Shown: positions 21,233 through 31,018 of the stretch, piece after piece
Position numbering within the stretch: position 1 is the first letter of the stretch
Layout of the letters: each line of letters starts with the position of its first letter
Assembly: GCF_023953935.1 (NCBI RefSeq)
Contig: NZ_JAMLIW010000006.1
Span: 87,501-151,500 of the forward strand
Origin: Thermomonas sp.
GTDB taxonomy: Bacteria > Pseudomonadota > Gammaproteobacteria > Xanthomonadales > Xanthomonadaceae
Reading direction: 5' to 3'
DNA length: 64,000 nt
The notes under the pieces: generated by a model
Databases searched by the model: none
Seen by the model: only the letters and a program-made list of their open reading frames with translations
What the model was told of the DNA's origin: nothing
Position numbers and translations under genes: made by a program

Positions 21233-22714
21233 ATGAGCCTCGAATTCAGCCTGAACCAGACCCCTTGCGCCAGCGCCCGCGTGGACTGCGCGATCGTTGG
21301 CGCCTTTGCCGACGGCAGCCTCAGCCCGGCGGGCAAGGCGCTGGATGCTGCCAGCGGCGGACGGATCGCGGCCCTCATCACGCGCGGCGACGTCTCCGGG
21401 AAAACCGGCAAGACCGCGCTGCTGCATGATCTGACCGGGGTGACCGCGCCGCGCGTGCTGGTGATCGGGCTCGGGGAGGCCGGCAAGTTCGGCGCACCGC
21501 AGTACCTGAAGGCGATCGGCGACGCCGCGCGCGCACTCAAGACCGGCCCGGTGGCGCATGCACTGTTCACCCTGAGCGAAGTGCCGGTGAAGGACCGCGA
21601 TGCGGCCTGGAACATCCGTCAGGCGGTGATCGCCGCCGACCACGCCAGCTACCGCTATACCGCCACATTGGGCGCCAAGAACGCCAAGCGGGAAGAAAAA
21701 GGCCTGGCCCGGCTGGAGATCAGCGGCGGCGACGCCAAGGCACTGGAGCAAGGCGTTGCGATTGCCGCCGGCGTGCAGTTCACCCGCGAGCTCGGCAACC
21801 TGCCGCCCAACCTTTGCAACCCGGCCTACATTGCCGAACAGGCGCAGGCGTTTGCGGCCGGCAAGACCGGCGTGGCCTGCGAGGTGCTGGACGATGCCGC
21901 GATGGAAGCCCTCGGCATGGGCTCGCTGCTGGCGGTCGCCCGTGGCAGCGCGCAGCGGCCGCGTCTTGTCGTGCTGAAGTACAGCAACGGTGGCGACGCC
22001 AAGCCCTATGTGCTGGTCGGCAAGGGCATCACCTTCGACACCGGCGGCGTCAACCTGAAGACCCAGGGCGGCATCGAGGAAATGAAGTACGACATGTGCG
22101 GCGCGGCCAGCGTGCTGGGTACCTTCGTCGCCGCGGTCGGCATGCAACTGCCGGTCAACCTGGTCTGCATCGCCGCGGCGGTGGAAAACGCCATCGACGG
22201 CGACGCCTATCGCCCCTCCGATGTCATCACATCGATGTCCGGCAAGACCATTGAGGTCGGCAATACCGACGCCGAAGGCCGTTTGATCCTTTGCGACGCC
22301 TTGACCTATGCGCAACGCTTCGAACCGGCGGCGCTGGTCAATGTGGCCACCCTCACCGGCGCCTGCATGGTCGCATTGGGCAAGTACGCCACCGGGGTAA
22401 TGACCAAGAGCAGCCACGATCTGGCCCGCGAGTTGATCGATGCCGGCGAGACCGTGTTCGATCGCGGCTGGCAGTTGCCCTTGTGGGACGAGTACCAGCC
22501 GATGCTGGATTCGGCCTTCGCCGACGTCTACAACATCGGCGGCCGCTGGGCCGGCGCGATCACCGCCGGCTGCTTCCTGTCGCGCTTCACCGACGGCCAG
22601 CGCTGGGTGCATCTGGACATCGCCGGCAGCGCCAGCGACGACGGCAAGATGGGCATGGCCACCGGTCGCCCGGTCGGCATGCTCAGCCAGTGGCTGCTGG
22701 ATCGCGTCGGATAA
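21233..22714 (+). CDS. pepA: Leucyl aminopeptidase (M17)
   Basis: 493 residues. It removes N-terminal residues from peptides using two metal ions; in enterobacteria PepA also binds DNA, notably in Xer recombination at plasmid sites. The C-terminal catalytic domain has the metal and substrate motifs KGITFDTGG (about 262-270), MKYDMCGAA and NTDAEGRL (344-350). The N-terminal macro-like domain occupies the first 160 residues. The start MSLEFSLNQ lies 144 bp from divergent lptF. Confidence 0.95.
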   Translation: MSLEFSLNQTPCASARVDCAIVGAFADGSLSPAGKALDAASGGRIAALITRGDVSGKTGKTALLHDLTGVTAPRVLVIGLGEAGKFGAPQYLKAIGDAARALKTGPVAHALFTLSEVPVKDRDAAWNIRQAVIAADHASYRYTATLGAKNAKREEKGLARLEISGGDAKALEQGVAIAAGVQFTRELGNLPPNLCNPAYIAEQAQAFAAGKTGVACEVLDDAAMEALGMGSLLAVARGSAQRPRLVVLKYSNGGDAKPYVLVGKGITFDTGGVNLKTQGGIEEMKYDMCGAASVLGTFVAAVGMQLPVNLVCIAAAVENAIDGDAYRPSDVITSMSGKTIEVGNTDAEGRLILCDALTYAQRFEPAALVNVATLTGACMVALGKYATGVMTKSSHDLARELIDAGETVFDRGWQLPLWDEYQPMLDSAFADVYNIGGRWAGAITAGCFLSRFTDGQRWVHLDIAGSASDDGKMGMATGRPVGMLSQWLLDRVG

Positions 22715-22721
22715 GCCAGTC

Positions 22722-22855
22722 CCATTCGCGGTGAGTTTAATCGTTCGTGATGAGCCAAACCCCGTTCGTGGTGAGTCAAACTCCGTTCGTGGTGAGCCTG
22801 TCGAACCATGAACATCACTCTGCACCGTTCGTGGTGAGCCTGTCGAACCACGACC
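22722..22855 (+). repeat. Tandem copies of a REP-like element (CGTTCGTGGTGAGCC)
   Basis: Five copies of a unit near CCGTTCGTGGTGAGCCTG start at about 22723, 22742, 22762, 22783 and 22825. The last two are longest and run into TCGAACCA. They fill the gap between pepA and holC. The same unit, as an inverted pair, is inside valS at 25418-25495. Early copies have drifted (CATTCGCGG, CGTTCGTGATG). Confidence 0.85.
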
Positions 22856-22868
22856 GGAGACAGCAACA

Positions 22869-23294
22869 ATGCCCAAAGCCCATTTCTACCTGATCGACAA
22901 ACCGCGCTTTCGCGAGCAGCCGCTGCTGCTTGCCTGCGAATTGGCGAAGCGGGCATTCGCCGCCAACCTGTCGACGCTGATTCTCGCGCGCGACCAGGCC
23001 CAGGCCGAGGAGCTTGACGACCTGCTGTGGTCGTTCGACCCGGACGCCTACCTGCCGCACCAGATCGCCGGCATGGATGAGGATGAAGACGAGGCGCCGA
23101 TCCTGATCGCCACGCCCGACACCGACGTCCCGCTGCGCCCGCTGCTGATCAACCTGCGCGATACCGCACCGTCCGGCCAGTTCGACCGCGTGCTGGAAGT
23201 CGTGCCCGCCGACGAATCCGCGCGCGACCCGCTGCGCGAGCGCTGGAAGCATTACCAGTCGCTCGGATTTGAAGTGAAGAAATACGATATGTGA
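22869..23294 (+). CDS. holC: DNA polymerase III chi subunit
   Basis: 141 residues, matching HolC: it starts MPKAHFYLIDKPRF, with CELAKRAFAANLSTLILARDQAQAEELDDLLWSF and PHQIAGMDEDEDEAPILIA. Chi links the clamp loader to single-strand-binding protein at the replication fork. It sits between pepA and valS, as in many gammaproteobacteria. GGAGA lies upstream of the ATG, just after the repeat array. Confidence 0.95.
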   Translation: MPKAHFYLIDKPRFREQPLLLACELAKRAFAANLSTLILARDQAQAEELDDLLWSFDPDAYLPHQIAGMDEDEDEAPILIATPDTDVPLRPLLINLRDTAPSGQFDRVLEVVPADESARDPLRERWKHYQSLGFEVKKYDM

Positions 23295-23300
23295 GGGGTG

Positions 23301-23424
23301 TGATTGGTGATTGGTGATTGGTGATTTGAAAAAGAAATCCGTTTCGCGCCAATCACAAGCTCTTGCGAATCACCAATCACGTATCACCAATCACTGCTCC
23401 ACAATCACGAATCACCAATCACGA
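23301..23424. repeat. Inverted arrays of a GATTGGT-type 7-bp unit
   Basis: The left arm (23301-23327) holds about four tandem TGATTGG units. The right arm (23349-23424) holds reversed units (CCAATCAC, AATCACGAATCACC). They can fold into a large hairpin that fills the whole holC-valS gap and ends right at the valS start. A second element of the same kind lies at 41004-41100. Confidence 0.85.
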
Positions 23425-26370
23425 ATGCCCATGCCCACCCTCGACTCCGGCTTCAATCCGTCTTCCTTCGAATCCCGCCTGTACGCGCAGTGGGAAAGCA
23501 GCGGCGCGTTCGCACCGACCGGCGACGGCCCGGCCTACAGCATCCTGCTGCCGCCGCCGAACGTGACCGGCACCTTGCACATGGGCCACGCCTTCCAGCA
23601 CACACTGATGGACGCGTTGGTGCGCTACCACCGCATGCGCGGCTACCGCACCCTGTGGCAGATGGGCACCGACCACGCCGGGATTGCGACCGAGATGGTG
23701 GTCAGCCGCAACCTCGCGCTCGAAGGCAAGGGCGAGACCCGCGACTCGCTGGGTCGCGAGGCCTTCATCGAAAAGGTCTGGCAGTGGAAGCAGCACAGCG
23801 GCGACACCATCGAGCGCCAGATGCGCCGGCTCGGCGCCAGCGGCGACTGGTCGCGCAGCGTGTTCACCATGGACCCGATGCCCTCGCAGGCGATCACCGA
23901 AGCTTTCGTGCGCCTGCATGAAGAGGGCCTGATCTATCGCGGCAAGCGCCTGGTCAACTGGGATCCGGTGCTGAAGACCGCGATCTCCGATCTGGAAGTG
24001 GTCAGCGAAGAGGAAAATGGCCACCTGTGGGAAATCCGCTACCCGCTGGCCGATGGCGCGTCCTATGAGCACGTCGAGGTTGACGCCGACGGTGTCGAGA
24101 CCCTGCGCGAAACCCGCGATTACCTGATCGTGGCCACCACCCGTCCGGAGACCATGCTCGGCGATACCGCGGCGATGGTGCACCCGGACGATCCGCGCTA
24201 TGCCGCATTGCACGGCAAGTTTGTCGCGTTGCCACTGACCGGCCGCCGGATCGCGGTGATCACCGATGACTACGTCGATCGCGGCTTCGGCACCGGCGTG
24301 GTCAAGGTGACACCGGCGCACGATTTCAACGATTACGCGGTCGGCCAGCGGCATGGCCTTGCGACGATCAATATCTTCACCGATACCGCCAAGGTGCTCG
24401 ATGAAGACTTCATCCCGGCGGCGTACCGCGGCCTCGACCGCTTCGACGCCCGCAAGGCGATCGTCGCCGATCTGGAGGCACAGGGCCTGCTCGTCGAGAT
24501 CAAACCGCACAAATTGCAGGTGCCGCGCGGCGACCGCAGCGGCCAGGTGATCGAGCCTTTCCTCACCGACCAGTGGTTCGTGAAGATGGACACGCTGGGC
24601 CAGCGCGGCTTGGAACTGGTCGTCGGTACTGATGAAAAGCCGGGTTCGGTGAAGTTCGTGCCGCCGAACTGGGTCAACACCTACCGCCACTGGATGGAGA
24701 ACCTGCAGGACTGGTGCATCAGCCGCCAGCTGTGGTGGGGCCACCGCATCCCGGCGTGGTTTGATGCTGCCGGCAAGGTGTATGTGGGCCGCGATGAGGC
24801 CGAAGTGCGCGCCAAATATGCACTGGGCGATGCCGCACTGACCCAGGATCCCGACGTACTGGAAACCTGGTTCTCCTCGGCCATGTTCCCGTTTTCCACC
24901 CAAGGTTGGCCGGATGCCGAGGCGATGGCGCAGCGCGGCTTCGACCAGTACCTGCCGTCCAGCGTGCTGGTGACGGGCTTTGACATCATCTTCTTCTGGG
25001 TCGCCCGGATGGTGATGATGACCGACCACTTCACTGGGCAAGTGCCGTTCCGCGACGTCTATATCACCGGCCTGGTGCGCGACAAGGACGGGCAGAAGAT
25101 GTCGAAATCGAAGGGCAATGTGCTCGACCCGATCGACATCATCGACGGCATCAGCATTGATGATCTGGTCGCCAAGCGCGTGCACGGCCTGATGCAGCCG
25201 AAGATGGCTGAGAAGATCGAAAAAGCCACCCGCAAGGATTACCCGAACGGCATCAACGCCCACGGTGCCGACGCCCTGCGTTTCACCATGGCCGCGCTGG
25301 CCGGCCCCGGCCGCGACATCAAGTTCGACCTCGCCCGCGCCGAGGGCTACAAGAATTTCTGCAACAAGCTGTGGAATGCCACGCGGTTTGCGTTGATGAA
25401 CGCGGGAGACCCATACCCCGTTCGTGGTGAGCCGGTCGAACCACGGACGGGGTCCGACGAAACCGATCATGGTTCGACAAGCTCACCACGAACGGTTTCT
25501 TCCAACTCACCACAACCGGGTACTTGCAACCACCCCGTCACCGACGCCGAAAAGTGGATCCTGTCCCAGCTCGATCGCACCACGCGGGAGGCCGCCGAAC
25601 ACTTCGCCAGCTACCGCTTCGATCTGCTCGCGCAGTGCCTGTACGAGTTCACCTGGAACCAATTTTGCGATTGGTTCGTGGAACTGGCCAAACCGGCGCT
25701 GCAAGGCGATGATCTGGAAGCCGCCAACAGCACCCGCCATACCCTGCTGCATGTACTGGAGGCGCTGCTGCGCCTGCTGCACCCGCTGATCCCGTTTGTC
25801 ACTGAGCAGCTGTGGCAGGAAGTAGCGCCGCGCTTGGGCAAGTCCGGCAGCCTGATGTTGCAGCCCTATCCGCAAGCCGGCGAGATCGATGTGTCAGGCT
25901 TCGGCCAGGCCGAGGCCGACATCGAATGGCTCAAGGCCATGATCGGCGCCGTGCGCCGTATCCGCAGTGAATTGGGGGTTTCGCCGGCCAAGCACATCAC
26001 CTTGCTGCTGCGCGGCGGTAGTGCCGAGGACGCCACCCGCACTGCCCGCTTCGACGCCCAGCTGCGCTTCCTGTGCAAGCTGGAGCGCATCGAGGCCATC
26101 AGCGGCGAACCGCCGGCCGCCGCGCCCGCCGTGGTCGGCGCCTTGCAACTGTTCGTGCCGCTGGAGGGTCTGGTGGATCTGGCTGCCGAGCGCGCGCGTC
26201 TGGACAAGGAGATTGCCAAAATCGCCGCCGAGAAAGACAAGAGCGAGGCCAAGCTGGCCAAGTTCGGTGCTGGCGTGCCGGCGGCGGTGGTGGCGCAAGA
26301 ACAGGCAAGGCGGGCGGACTGGAGTGCCAAGCTTGACGCCCTGAGCGCCCAGCGCAGCCGATTGGGCTGA
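23425..26370 (+). CDS. valS: Valyl-tRNA synthetase with an in-frame repeat insertion
   Basis: 981 residues. It charges tRNA-Val. The class I motifs HMGH (52-55) and KMSKS (about 558-562) are intact, as are the editing (CP1) domain and a C-terminal coiled coil ([24 protein letters not shown]). Between [13 protein letters not shown] and [11 protein letters not shown], near residues 663-694, a Pro/Ser/Arg-rich stretch ([18 protein letters not shown]) is encoded by a REP-like inverted pair. The start may be ATG 23425 or 23431; neither has a Shine-Dalgarno because the leader is a repeat element. Confidence 0.96.
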   Translation: MPMPTLDSGFNPSSFESRLYAQWESSGAFAPTGDGPAYSILLPPPNVTGTLHMGHAFQHTLMDALVRYHRMRGYRTLWQMGTDHAGIATEMVVSRNLALEGKGETRDSLGREAFIEKVWQWKQHSGDTIERQMRRLGASGDWSRSVFTMDPMPSQAITEAFVRLHEEGLIYRGKRLVNWDPVLKTAISDLEVVSEEENGHLWEIRYPLADGASYEHVEVDADGVETLRETRDYLIVATTRPETMLGDTAAMVHPDDPRYAALHGKFVALPLTGRRIAVITDDYVDRGFGTGVVKVTPAHDFNDYAVGQRHGLATINIFTDTAKVLDEDFIPAAYRGLDRFDARKAIVADLEAQGLLVEIKPHKLQVPRGDRSGQVIEPFLTDQWFVKMDTLGQRGLELVVGTDEKPGSVKFVPPNWVNTYRHWMENLQDWCISRQLWWGHRIPAWFDAAGKVYVGRDEAEVRAKYALGDAALTQDPDVLETWFSSAMFPFSTQGWPDAEAMAQRGFDQYLPSSVLVTGFDIIFFWVARMVMMTDHFTGQVPFRDVYITGLVRDKDGQKMSKSKGNVLDPIDIIDGISIDDLVAKRVHGLMQPKMAEKIEKATRKDYPNGINAHGADALRFTMAALAGPGRDIKFDLARAEGYKNFCNKLWNATRFALMNAGDPYPVRGEPVEPRTGSDETDHGSTSSPRTVSSNSPQPGTCNHPVTDAEKWILSQLDRTTREAAEHFASYRFDLLAQCLYEFTWNQFCDWFVELAKPALQGDDLEAANSTRHTLLHVLEALLRLLHPLIPFVTEQLWQEVAPRLGKSGSLMLQPYPQAGEIDVSGFGQAEADIEWLKAMIGAVRRIRSELGVSPAKHITLLLRGGSAEDATRTARFDAQLRFLCKLERIEAISGEPPAAAPAVVGALQLFVPLEGLVDLAAERARLDKEIAKIAAEKDKSEAKLAKFGAGVPAAVVAQEQARRADWSAKLDALSAQRSRLG
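25418..25495 (+). repeat. REP-like inverted pair inside valS
   Basis: CCGTTCGTGGTGAGCC (from 25418) and its reverse GCTCACCACGAACGG (to 25495) flank about 25 bases. Together they match the element repeated at 22722-22855. The insertion keeps the valS frame open and adds roughly 30 residues. Confidence 0.88.
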
Positions 26371-26725
26371 GTTTTCGCCGCCAGGGGCCTTGGAACCACG
26401 GGAGCCGTCGGCCCGGGGCGTCCGTTTTGCAAGCGGAGCAAGCGCCCCCGGGCAGCTGCGCGTGCCCCGGAAACTGCGCCCGGAAACTGTGCGGGAAACT
26501 GAGACGCCCTTCGCAAAACCTGAAATCCGGCAACGGAAATCGGGGTTTGCACCGCCAGCGCCCCCGCGCTTGAGGCAAGCTGCGCAACCGCTTTTCTGCC
26601 GCCGGGATCGGGCGCACACTCGCGGGCAACACGGCAACGGCCCGCCCCCCCGGTCGCTGCGGGCATCGCCCGGCGCCATGGGTCCTCCTCCCAAGCAGAC
26701 GTGCGGCAGTGCGACAACCTGGACA
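26371..26725. other. Gene-free stretch with triple GGAAACTG
   Basis: About 355 bases without a convincing gene. Three direct copies of GGAAACTG stand 13 and 12 bases apart (26469, 26482, 26494), and a GTTTTGC / GCAAAAC pair flanks them (near 26433 and 26512). I cannot assign a riboswitch or RNA class. It is the leader side of the PAS-GGEEF gene. Confidence 0.4.
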
Positions 26726-28030
26726 ATGGACATGACCACTTCGGCTTCCGATCCACCGCAGGCGATGGGCGACACGGCCTACCGCACGCTCCTCGATGAG
26801 GTCGGCGCGTTCGTCTACGCCACCGATATCCGCGGCAACTTCACCTTCGCCAACAAGCTGGTGCTGGAGCTGCTGCGGCCCGGGTTGCGTCTGGAAGAGG
26901 TCATCGGCAAGTCGTTCACCGACTTCGTGGCCATCGGCGAAGACGATACCCTGCGCGAGACCGACCGCCGCGTGCTTGAACAGGGCGAGACGATCGAACG
27001 CGTGGAAGCCAACCTCATCCACGCCACCGGTGAAACGCGCTACTACTGGTCGACCAAGAAGCCGCTGCGCGATGCCGGCGGGGCCATCGTGGGCATGATC
27101 GGCATCTCCCACGACATCACCGAGAAGAGGCGTCTGGAAGATCAGCTGATTCGGCAAAAGAATCTGCTGGACACGGTGCTCGAAAATCTCGATGCCCTGG
27201 TCTACATGAAAAGCGCCGACCGTCGCTTCGTTTACGCCAACCGACAGTTTGCCAGCGTGTTCGGACTGCCGCTGGAAAACATCCTCGGCCGGCTCGACAG
27301 CGAGCTGATGCCCAAGGATGTTGCCGATGCGTTCTGGGCGATCGACCAGCAGATCCTCGCCAGCGGCCAGCGTTATGCCGGCGAACAGTCGCTGGTTGAT
27401 GCCCAGGGGCGAACGCGGCATTACTGGAGCGTGGTGGTCCCCGGGACCGATACCGAAGGCCACACTGCGCTGATTGGGCTGGTGACGGACATCACCGCCT
27501 TGCATGAGCTCCAGGAAGAGTTGCAGCAGCAGGCCAGGACCGACAGCCTCACCGGCTGTGCCAACCGGCGGCATTTCTTTGAATTGGCCGGAATCGAGTT
27601 TACCCGCAGTCGTCGATACGGCGCGCCGCTGAGCATGATCGCCATCGACATCGACCATTTCAAGCAAATCAACGACCGCTATGGCCACCCGATCGGTGAT
27701 GTCGTGCTGCAGGATTTCGTCGGCTGCTGCCGCGGTATTCTGCGCGAAATGGACATTCTCGCGCGCACCGGCGGCGAGGAATTCTGCATCCTGCTGCCAG
27801 ACACCAATCTGGAGGCAGCCGGCGAGATTGCCGAACGCATTCGCGCCATGACGGAGGCTTGCCACCCGATCGAGGAGTACCCCTCGCTGCAGATCAGCGC
27901 AAGCTTTGGCGCATCAACGCTGGAATCAACCGATGCCGATTTCCAGACGATGTTCGCACGCGCCGACCGTGCGCTCTATCAGGCCAAGGACCGCGGGCGC
28001 AATTGCACGGCCCTTCTGTCCGGTTCCTGA
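26726..28030 (+). CDS. Diguanylate cyclase with two PAS domains
   Basis: 434 residues, no membrane helix. PAS 1 (about 15-135) and PAS 2 (about 150-265) precede a GGDEF domain whose active-site loop reads GGEEF within [13 protein letters not shown]. The product-inhibition I-site RxxD (REMD) lies exactly five residues before it, so the enzyme should make c-di-GMP and be feedback-inhibited. The start MDMTTSASD is preferred; the open frame runs 112 residues further upstream but is low-complexity there. The sensed ligand is not evident. Confidence 0.9.
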   Translation: MDMTTSASDPPQAMGDTAYRTLLDEVGAFVYATDIRGNFTFANKLVLELLRPGLRLEEVIGKSFTDFVAIGEDDTLRETDRRVLEQGETIERVEANLIHATGETRYYWSTKKPLRDAGGAIVGMIGISHDITEKRRLEDQLIRQKNLLDTVLENLDALVYMKSADRRFVYANRQFASVFGLPLENILGRLDSELMPKDVADAFWAIDQQILASGQRYAGEQSLVDAQGRTRHYWSVVVPGTDTEGHTALIGLVTDITALHELQEELQQQARTDSLTGCANRRHFFELAGIEFTRSRRYGAPLSMIAIDIDHFKQINDRYGHPIGDVVLQDFVGCCRGILREMDILARTGGEEFCILLPDTNLEAAGEIAERIRAMTEACHPIEEYPSLQISASFGASTLESTDADFQTMFARADRALYQAKDRGRNCTALLSGS

Positions 28031-28131
28031 GTTCGCAGGGGCAGGTTTCGCGCCGGCTTCACCCTGCAGCGGCTATCAATGCAGCCGCACATGCCGTGAA
28101 CAGACCGACCGTGACCCAGCAAGGAGCCGCA

Positions 28132-28731
28132 ATGAGCAACGTCCGCCTCGCGATCATCTACTACAGCACCTACGGCACCAACCACGCCATGGCCGAAGTG
28201 GCCGCCGATGCCGCGCATGCTGCCGGCGCCGAAGTCCGCCTGCGCAAGGTGAAGGAGACCGCGCCCGCCGAGATCGTCTCCGGGCAGGCTGCCTGGGCCG
28301 CCCACGCCGAGCGCACCGCCCACGTCGAGCACGCCAGCTACGACGACATGGAATGGGCCAACGCCTATCTGTTCAGTGCGCCGACGCGGTTTGGCACCGT
28401 GGCCAGCCAGATGCGCGCCTTCATCGACACGCTGGGGCCGATCTGGGCCGCCGGTGCGCTGTCAAACAAGGCGGTCAGCGCCATGACCAGCGCCCAGAAC
28501 ATGCACGGCGGCCAGGAGACCACGTTGCTGGGCCTGTACGCCACCTTCATGCACTGGGGCGCGATCCTGGTGCCGCCGGGGTATACCGACCCGTCGATTT
28601 ACGCTTCCGGCGGCAATCCCTACGGCGCCAGTGCTACCGCCAAGGGCGAGCCGATCAGCGCGGAGCTCAAGGCGTCGATCCGCGCCCAGTCCAGGCGTCT
28701 GGTCGATTTCGCCGGGCGTATCGCTGGCTGA
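28132..28731 (+). CDS. wrbA: NAD(P)H:quinone oxidoreductase WrbA
   Basis: 199 residues, flavodoxin-like. It reduces quinones by two electrons using FMN. It starts [21 protein letters not shown], the FMN-phosphate loop. [18 protein letters not shown] and [12 protein letters not shown] are typical WrbA segments. AAGGAG lies seven bases before the ATG. A HEPN-like gene begins ten bases after its stop. Confidence 0.95.
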   Translation: MSNVRLAIIYYSTYGTNHAMAEVAADAAHAAGAEVRLRKVKETAPAEIVSGQAAWAAHAERTAHVEHASYDDMEWANAYLFSAPTRFGTVASQMRAFIDTLGPIWAAGALSNKAVSAMTSAQNMHGGQETTLLGLYATFMHWGAILVPPGYTDPSIYASGGNPYGASATAKGEPISAELKASIRAQSRRLVDFAGRIAG

Positions 28732-28741
28732 AGGCCGGGCC

Positions 28742-29407
28742 GTGGCGACGCCCCCCACCGCCGCCGCACTCAAGCAGCGCCACCGCAAGGTGCGCGCTGA
28801 CCAGCCCGAGAACTGGCGCATCCGCATCCACCGCGCGATCAGCTGGCTGCAGCGCGCCGAGCGCGAAACCCGCGACGACGATGCCCGTTTCCTGTTCCTG
28901 TGGATTGCCCTGAACGCCGCCTACGCCCGCGAGTTCGGCTTCGAGCAGAGCGAACGTGACCAAGCCCGCCAGTTCATCGAACGGCTTGTCGTTTTCGACG
29001 GCGGGAACCGGCTCCAGCAAATTCTGTTCGACCAATTCACCGGCCCGGTGCGGACCCTGCTGGAAAACCGCTTCGTATTCGAACCGTTCTGGCGTGCGCT
29101 GCGCGACCACGACGCCAGCAATGCCTGGGAACTGCAGTTTGCCAACGCGCGCAAACTGGCCATGCGGGCGCTGATGGCGCGCAAGACCGAGGTCGTGTTG
29201 TCGGTCGTCGCCGATCGCCTCTACGTCCTGCGCAACCAGCTCATGCACGGCGGCGCCACCTGGAATGGCGATGCCAATCGTCAACAGGTCCACGATGCCG
29301 TGACCATCCTCGGCGCGCTGATGCCCGTCATCATCGACCTGATGATCGACCACCCCGAACCGGACGAATCGGGAATTACCTTTCCGTTGCTGGATTCGTC
29401 CGGTTGA
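28742..29407 (+). CDS. HEPN-like protein (RNxxxH), unknown role
   Basis: 221 residues, all helical in character, starting at GTG ten bases after wrbA. The segment VADRLYVLRNQLMHGGATW holds an R-N-x-x-x-H motif (R164, H169), the hallmark of HEPN ribonuclease-like domains, in the Apea-like arrangement. The upstream WLQRAERETRDDDARFLFLWIALNAAYA is typical of this group. HEPN proteins are often RNases in toxin-antitoxin or defence systems, but the Apea type is often not toxic. There is no nucleotidyltransferase partner beside it. Function is unassigned. Confidence 0.75.
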   Translation: MATPPTAAALKQRHRKVRADQPENWRIRIHRAISWLQRAERETRDDDARFLFLWIALNAAYAREFGFEQSERDQARQFIERLVVFDGGNRLQQILFDQFTGPVRTLLENRFVFEPFWRALRDHDASNAWELQFANARKLAMRALMARKTEVVLSVVADRLYVLRNQLMHGGATWNGDANRQQVHDAVTILGALMPVIIDLMIDHPEPDESGITFPLLDSSG

Positions 29408-29544
29408 TCGGCAAACGCGGCAAACCGGGACCCGGGCAAAACGATGCAGTATCGCGGATGGCGTGGATCTCCACGGAAGCCCGGACCGTGCCCCAACGAA
29501 ACGCGCGCACGCATGGGACAGTGGGGGACTGCGAGGGGACGGCA

Positions 29545-29571
29545 CAAAAAACCCCGCAGAATCGCGGGGTT
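29545..29571 (-). terminator. Terminator of the tRNA-Met transcript
   Basis: On the minus strand an 8-bp stem (AACCCCGC / GCGGGGTT) is followed by TTTTTT. It lies about 36 bases beyond the 3' end of the tRNA-Met gene. Confidence 0.85.
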
Positions 29572-29606
29572 ATGGGACTGTCAGGGACAGTAGGGGAAGG
29601 CTGCAA

Positions 29607-29683
29607 TGGTGGCTATGGGTGGAATCGAACCACCGACCTCGGGATTATGAGTCTCGCGCTCTAACCGTCTGAGCTACATAGCC
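29607..29683 (-). tRNA. tRNA-Met (anticodon CAT)
   Basis: A full cloverleaf: acceptor GGCTATG pairs with CATAGCC, then ACCA encoded. The D-loop has AGACGGTTAGA, the anticodon loop is CTCATAA and the T-loop is GGTTCGAATCC. The GGCTATG acceptor resembles elongator tRNA-Met rather than tRNA-Ile2 with lysidine, which also has CAT; the initiator is excluded because position 1 pairs. 77 nt including CCA. Confidence 0.93.
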
Positions 29684-29817
29684 ATCGTCGAGCCCTCCAT
29701 TGTGTTGCGTTTGGCGGCAATCGTCAAATTGCCCGCAACGGTGCCCGGCAACGGTGGCTTGCCACTTGCCGCCGCGGCTGGCAGAGTCGGGGGCAGTGGA
29801 TTTTCGGAGTCCGCATC

Positions 29818-30366
29818 GTGATCGATCCGGACGGTTTTCGGCCCAACGTGGGCATCGTGCTGATGCACGAGGATGGACGGGTGTTCTGGGCACGCCGCGT
29901 GCGCCGGGATGGTTGGCAGTTCCCGCAGGGTGGAATCAATACCGATGAAACCCCGCTTGAGGCCATGTATCGGGAATTGAACGAGGAGACCGGGCTGGAT
30001 GCGGCCCAGGTCGAGGTGCTCGGCGCCACTCCGGGTTGGCTGCGCTACCGGCTGCCGCCACACGCGGTGCGTCGGCATGAACGGCTGGTGTGCATCGGCC
30101 AGAAACAGGTCTGGTTCCTGCTGCGGTTCCGTGGCGATGAGGTGGACTTCCGCCTGGACCAGACCGATTCGCCCGAATTCGATGCCTGGCGCTGGGTCGA
30201 CTTCTGGTACCCGCAGGCCCACGTCGTTGCATTCAAGCGCGGGGTCTATACCCGCGCCCTGGCCCATCTGGCGCCGCTGGCCCGGGCGGTGGCCGGGGCC
30301 GTGGCGGTGCCGGTTCCGGAAGGGGGCGAGGCGCCACCGCGGCGGCATTCCGGACGGCGCGGCTGA
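29818..30366 (+). CDS. rppH: RNA pyrophosphohydrolase RppH
   Basis: 182 residues. It removes pyrophosphate from the 5' end of mRNA, starting decay by RNase E. It starts at GTG with CGGAG upstream: [16 protein letters not shown]. The Nudix box [22 protein letters not shown] is at about 38-60, with all catalytic Glu. WDRTQFPQGG-like WQFPQGG and WVDFWYP are family markers. The C-terminus is slightly long and basic/Pro-rich. It is divergent from tRNA-Met. Confidence 0.95.
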   Translation: MIDPDGFRPNVGIVLMHEDGRVFWARRVRRDGWQFPQGGINTDETPLEAMYRELNEETGLDAAQVEVLGATPGWLRYRLPPHAVRRHERLVCIGQKQVWFLLRFRGDEVDFRLDQTDSPEFDAWRWVDFWYPQAHVVAFKRGVYTRALAHLAPLARAVAGAVAVPVPEGGEAPPRRHSGRRG

Positions 30367-30428
30367 GGGCTCTGGCGGGTGGAAGCGGGGAAAGCTGAAC
30401 GGGAGGCGACCGTTTGTCGGCGGGATGT

Positions 30429-30462
30429 TGCAATGCAACAAAGATGGTCATATGCTGCACTG
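30429..30462 (+). promoter_or_regulatory. TGC-rich operator candidate before the phasin gene
   Basis: The imperfect palindrome GTTGCAATGCAAC is followed by ATATGCTGCACTG (30450-30462). The same 13-mer recurs exactly at 31019-31031 before the RND adaptor. PhaR-type regulators of phasin genes are known to bind TGC-rich sites, so this may be an operator; that is inference. Confidence 0.45.
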
Positions 30463-30509
30463 CACAAACGGCAAGAACGCCGCTCATCAGCCACCCAAGG
30501 GAGCCAGCC

Positions 30510-30905
30510 ATGTACGACTACAACGAATCCTTCAACAAGTCGGCCGCCCAGTTCGCGGACGTCGCCGCCAATGCCAACCGCCTTGCCCTCGAGAACGCCG
30601 AAAAGGTGTTCGGCCTGCACCTTGCGGCCATCGAGAACAACATCAACGCCAGCTTCGCGTTCGCCAACGAGCTGATCGGCGTGCGTGACGCCGAAGGCCT
30701 CAAGACGGTCTGGCCGAAGGGCATCCAGGTGGCCCGCACCAACGCCGAGCGCAGCTTCGGCGCCACCCAGGAAGCTTTCGCGGACACCGTGAAGACCTCC
30801 GAAGCCATCGGTGCGCTGGCCAAGGCCCAGTTCGAGCAGGCCAGCTCGCAGGTCAAGGCGGAAGTCGCCAAGGCCGCCAAGGCTGCCTCCAAGTCGGGCA
30901 AGTAA
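30510..30905 (+). CDS. Phasin-family protein
   Basis: 131 residues, nearly all amphipathic helix. It starts MYDYNESFNKSAAQFADVAANANRLALENAEKVFGLHL, as in phasin_2 family proteins, and ends in an Ala/Lys tail (KAEVAKAAKAASKSGK). Phasins coat polyhydroxyalkanoate granules; related proteins also act under stress without PHA. No PHA synthase, depolymerase or PhaR gene is in the window. AAGGGA precedes the ATG. It is a single-gene unit with its own terminator. Confidence 0.85.
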   Translation: MYDYNESFNKSAAQFADVAANANRLALENAEKVFGLHLAAIENNINASFAFANELIGVRDAEGLKTVWPKGIQVARTNAERSFGATQEAFADTVKTSEAIGALAKAQFEQASSQVKAEVAKAAKAASKSGK

Positions 30906-30949
30906 TCCCGGTGGCGGGCCGCGAGGTCCGCTGGCAACCGTGACACCTG

Positions 30950-30985
30950 AAAGCCCGGCAGCGCAAGCTGCCGGGCTTTCGTTTG
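30950..30985 (+). terminator. Terminator after the phasin gene
   Basis: A 13-bp perfect stem (AAAGCCCGGCAGC, loop GCAA, then the complement) followed by CGTTTGT. It begins 45 bases after the phasin stop. Confidence 0.9.
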
Positions 30986-31018
30986 TCCGCGCGGTGGCAT
31001 CGGTGTAACTGTGCAACG

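Noticed and set aside
22722..22855. Possible CRISPR array
   Set aside because: The spacing is irregular, spacers are very short, units decay and no cas gene is near; REP-like tandem copies explain it.
23419..25470. A 683-codon open frame on the minus strand
   Set aside because: It is antisense to valS; the composition is that of a shadow frame.
29607..29683. tRNA-Ile2 (lysidine) reading of the CAT tRNA
   Set aside because: The acceptor GGCTATG is closer to elongator tRNA-Met than to the GGCCC-type Ile2 acceptor. TilS-recognition features were not seen, but this is a judgement.
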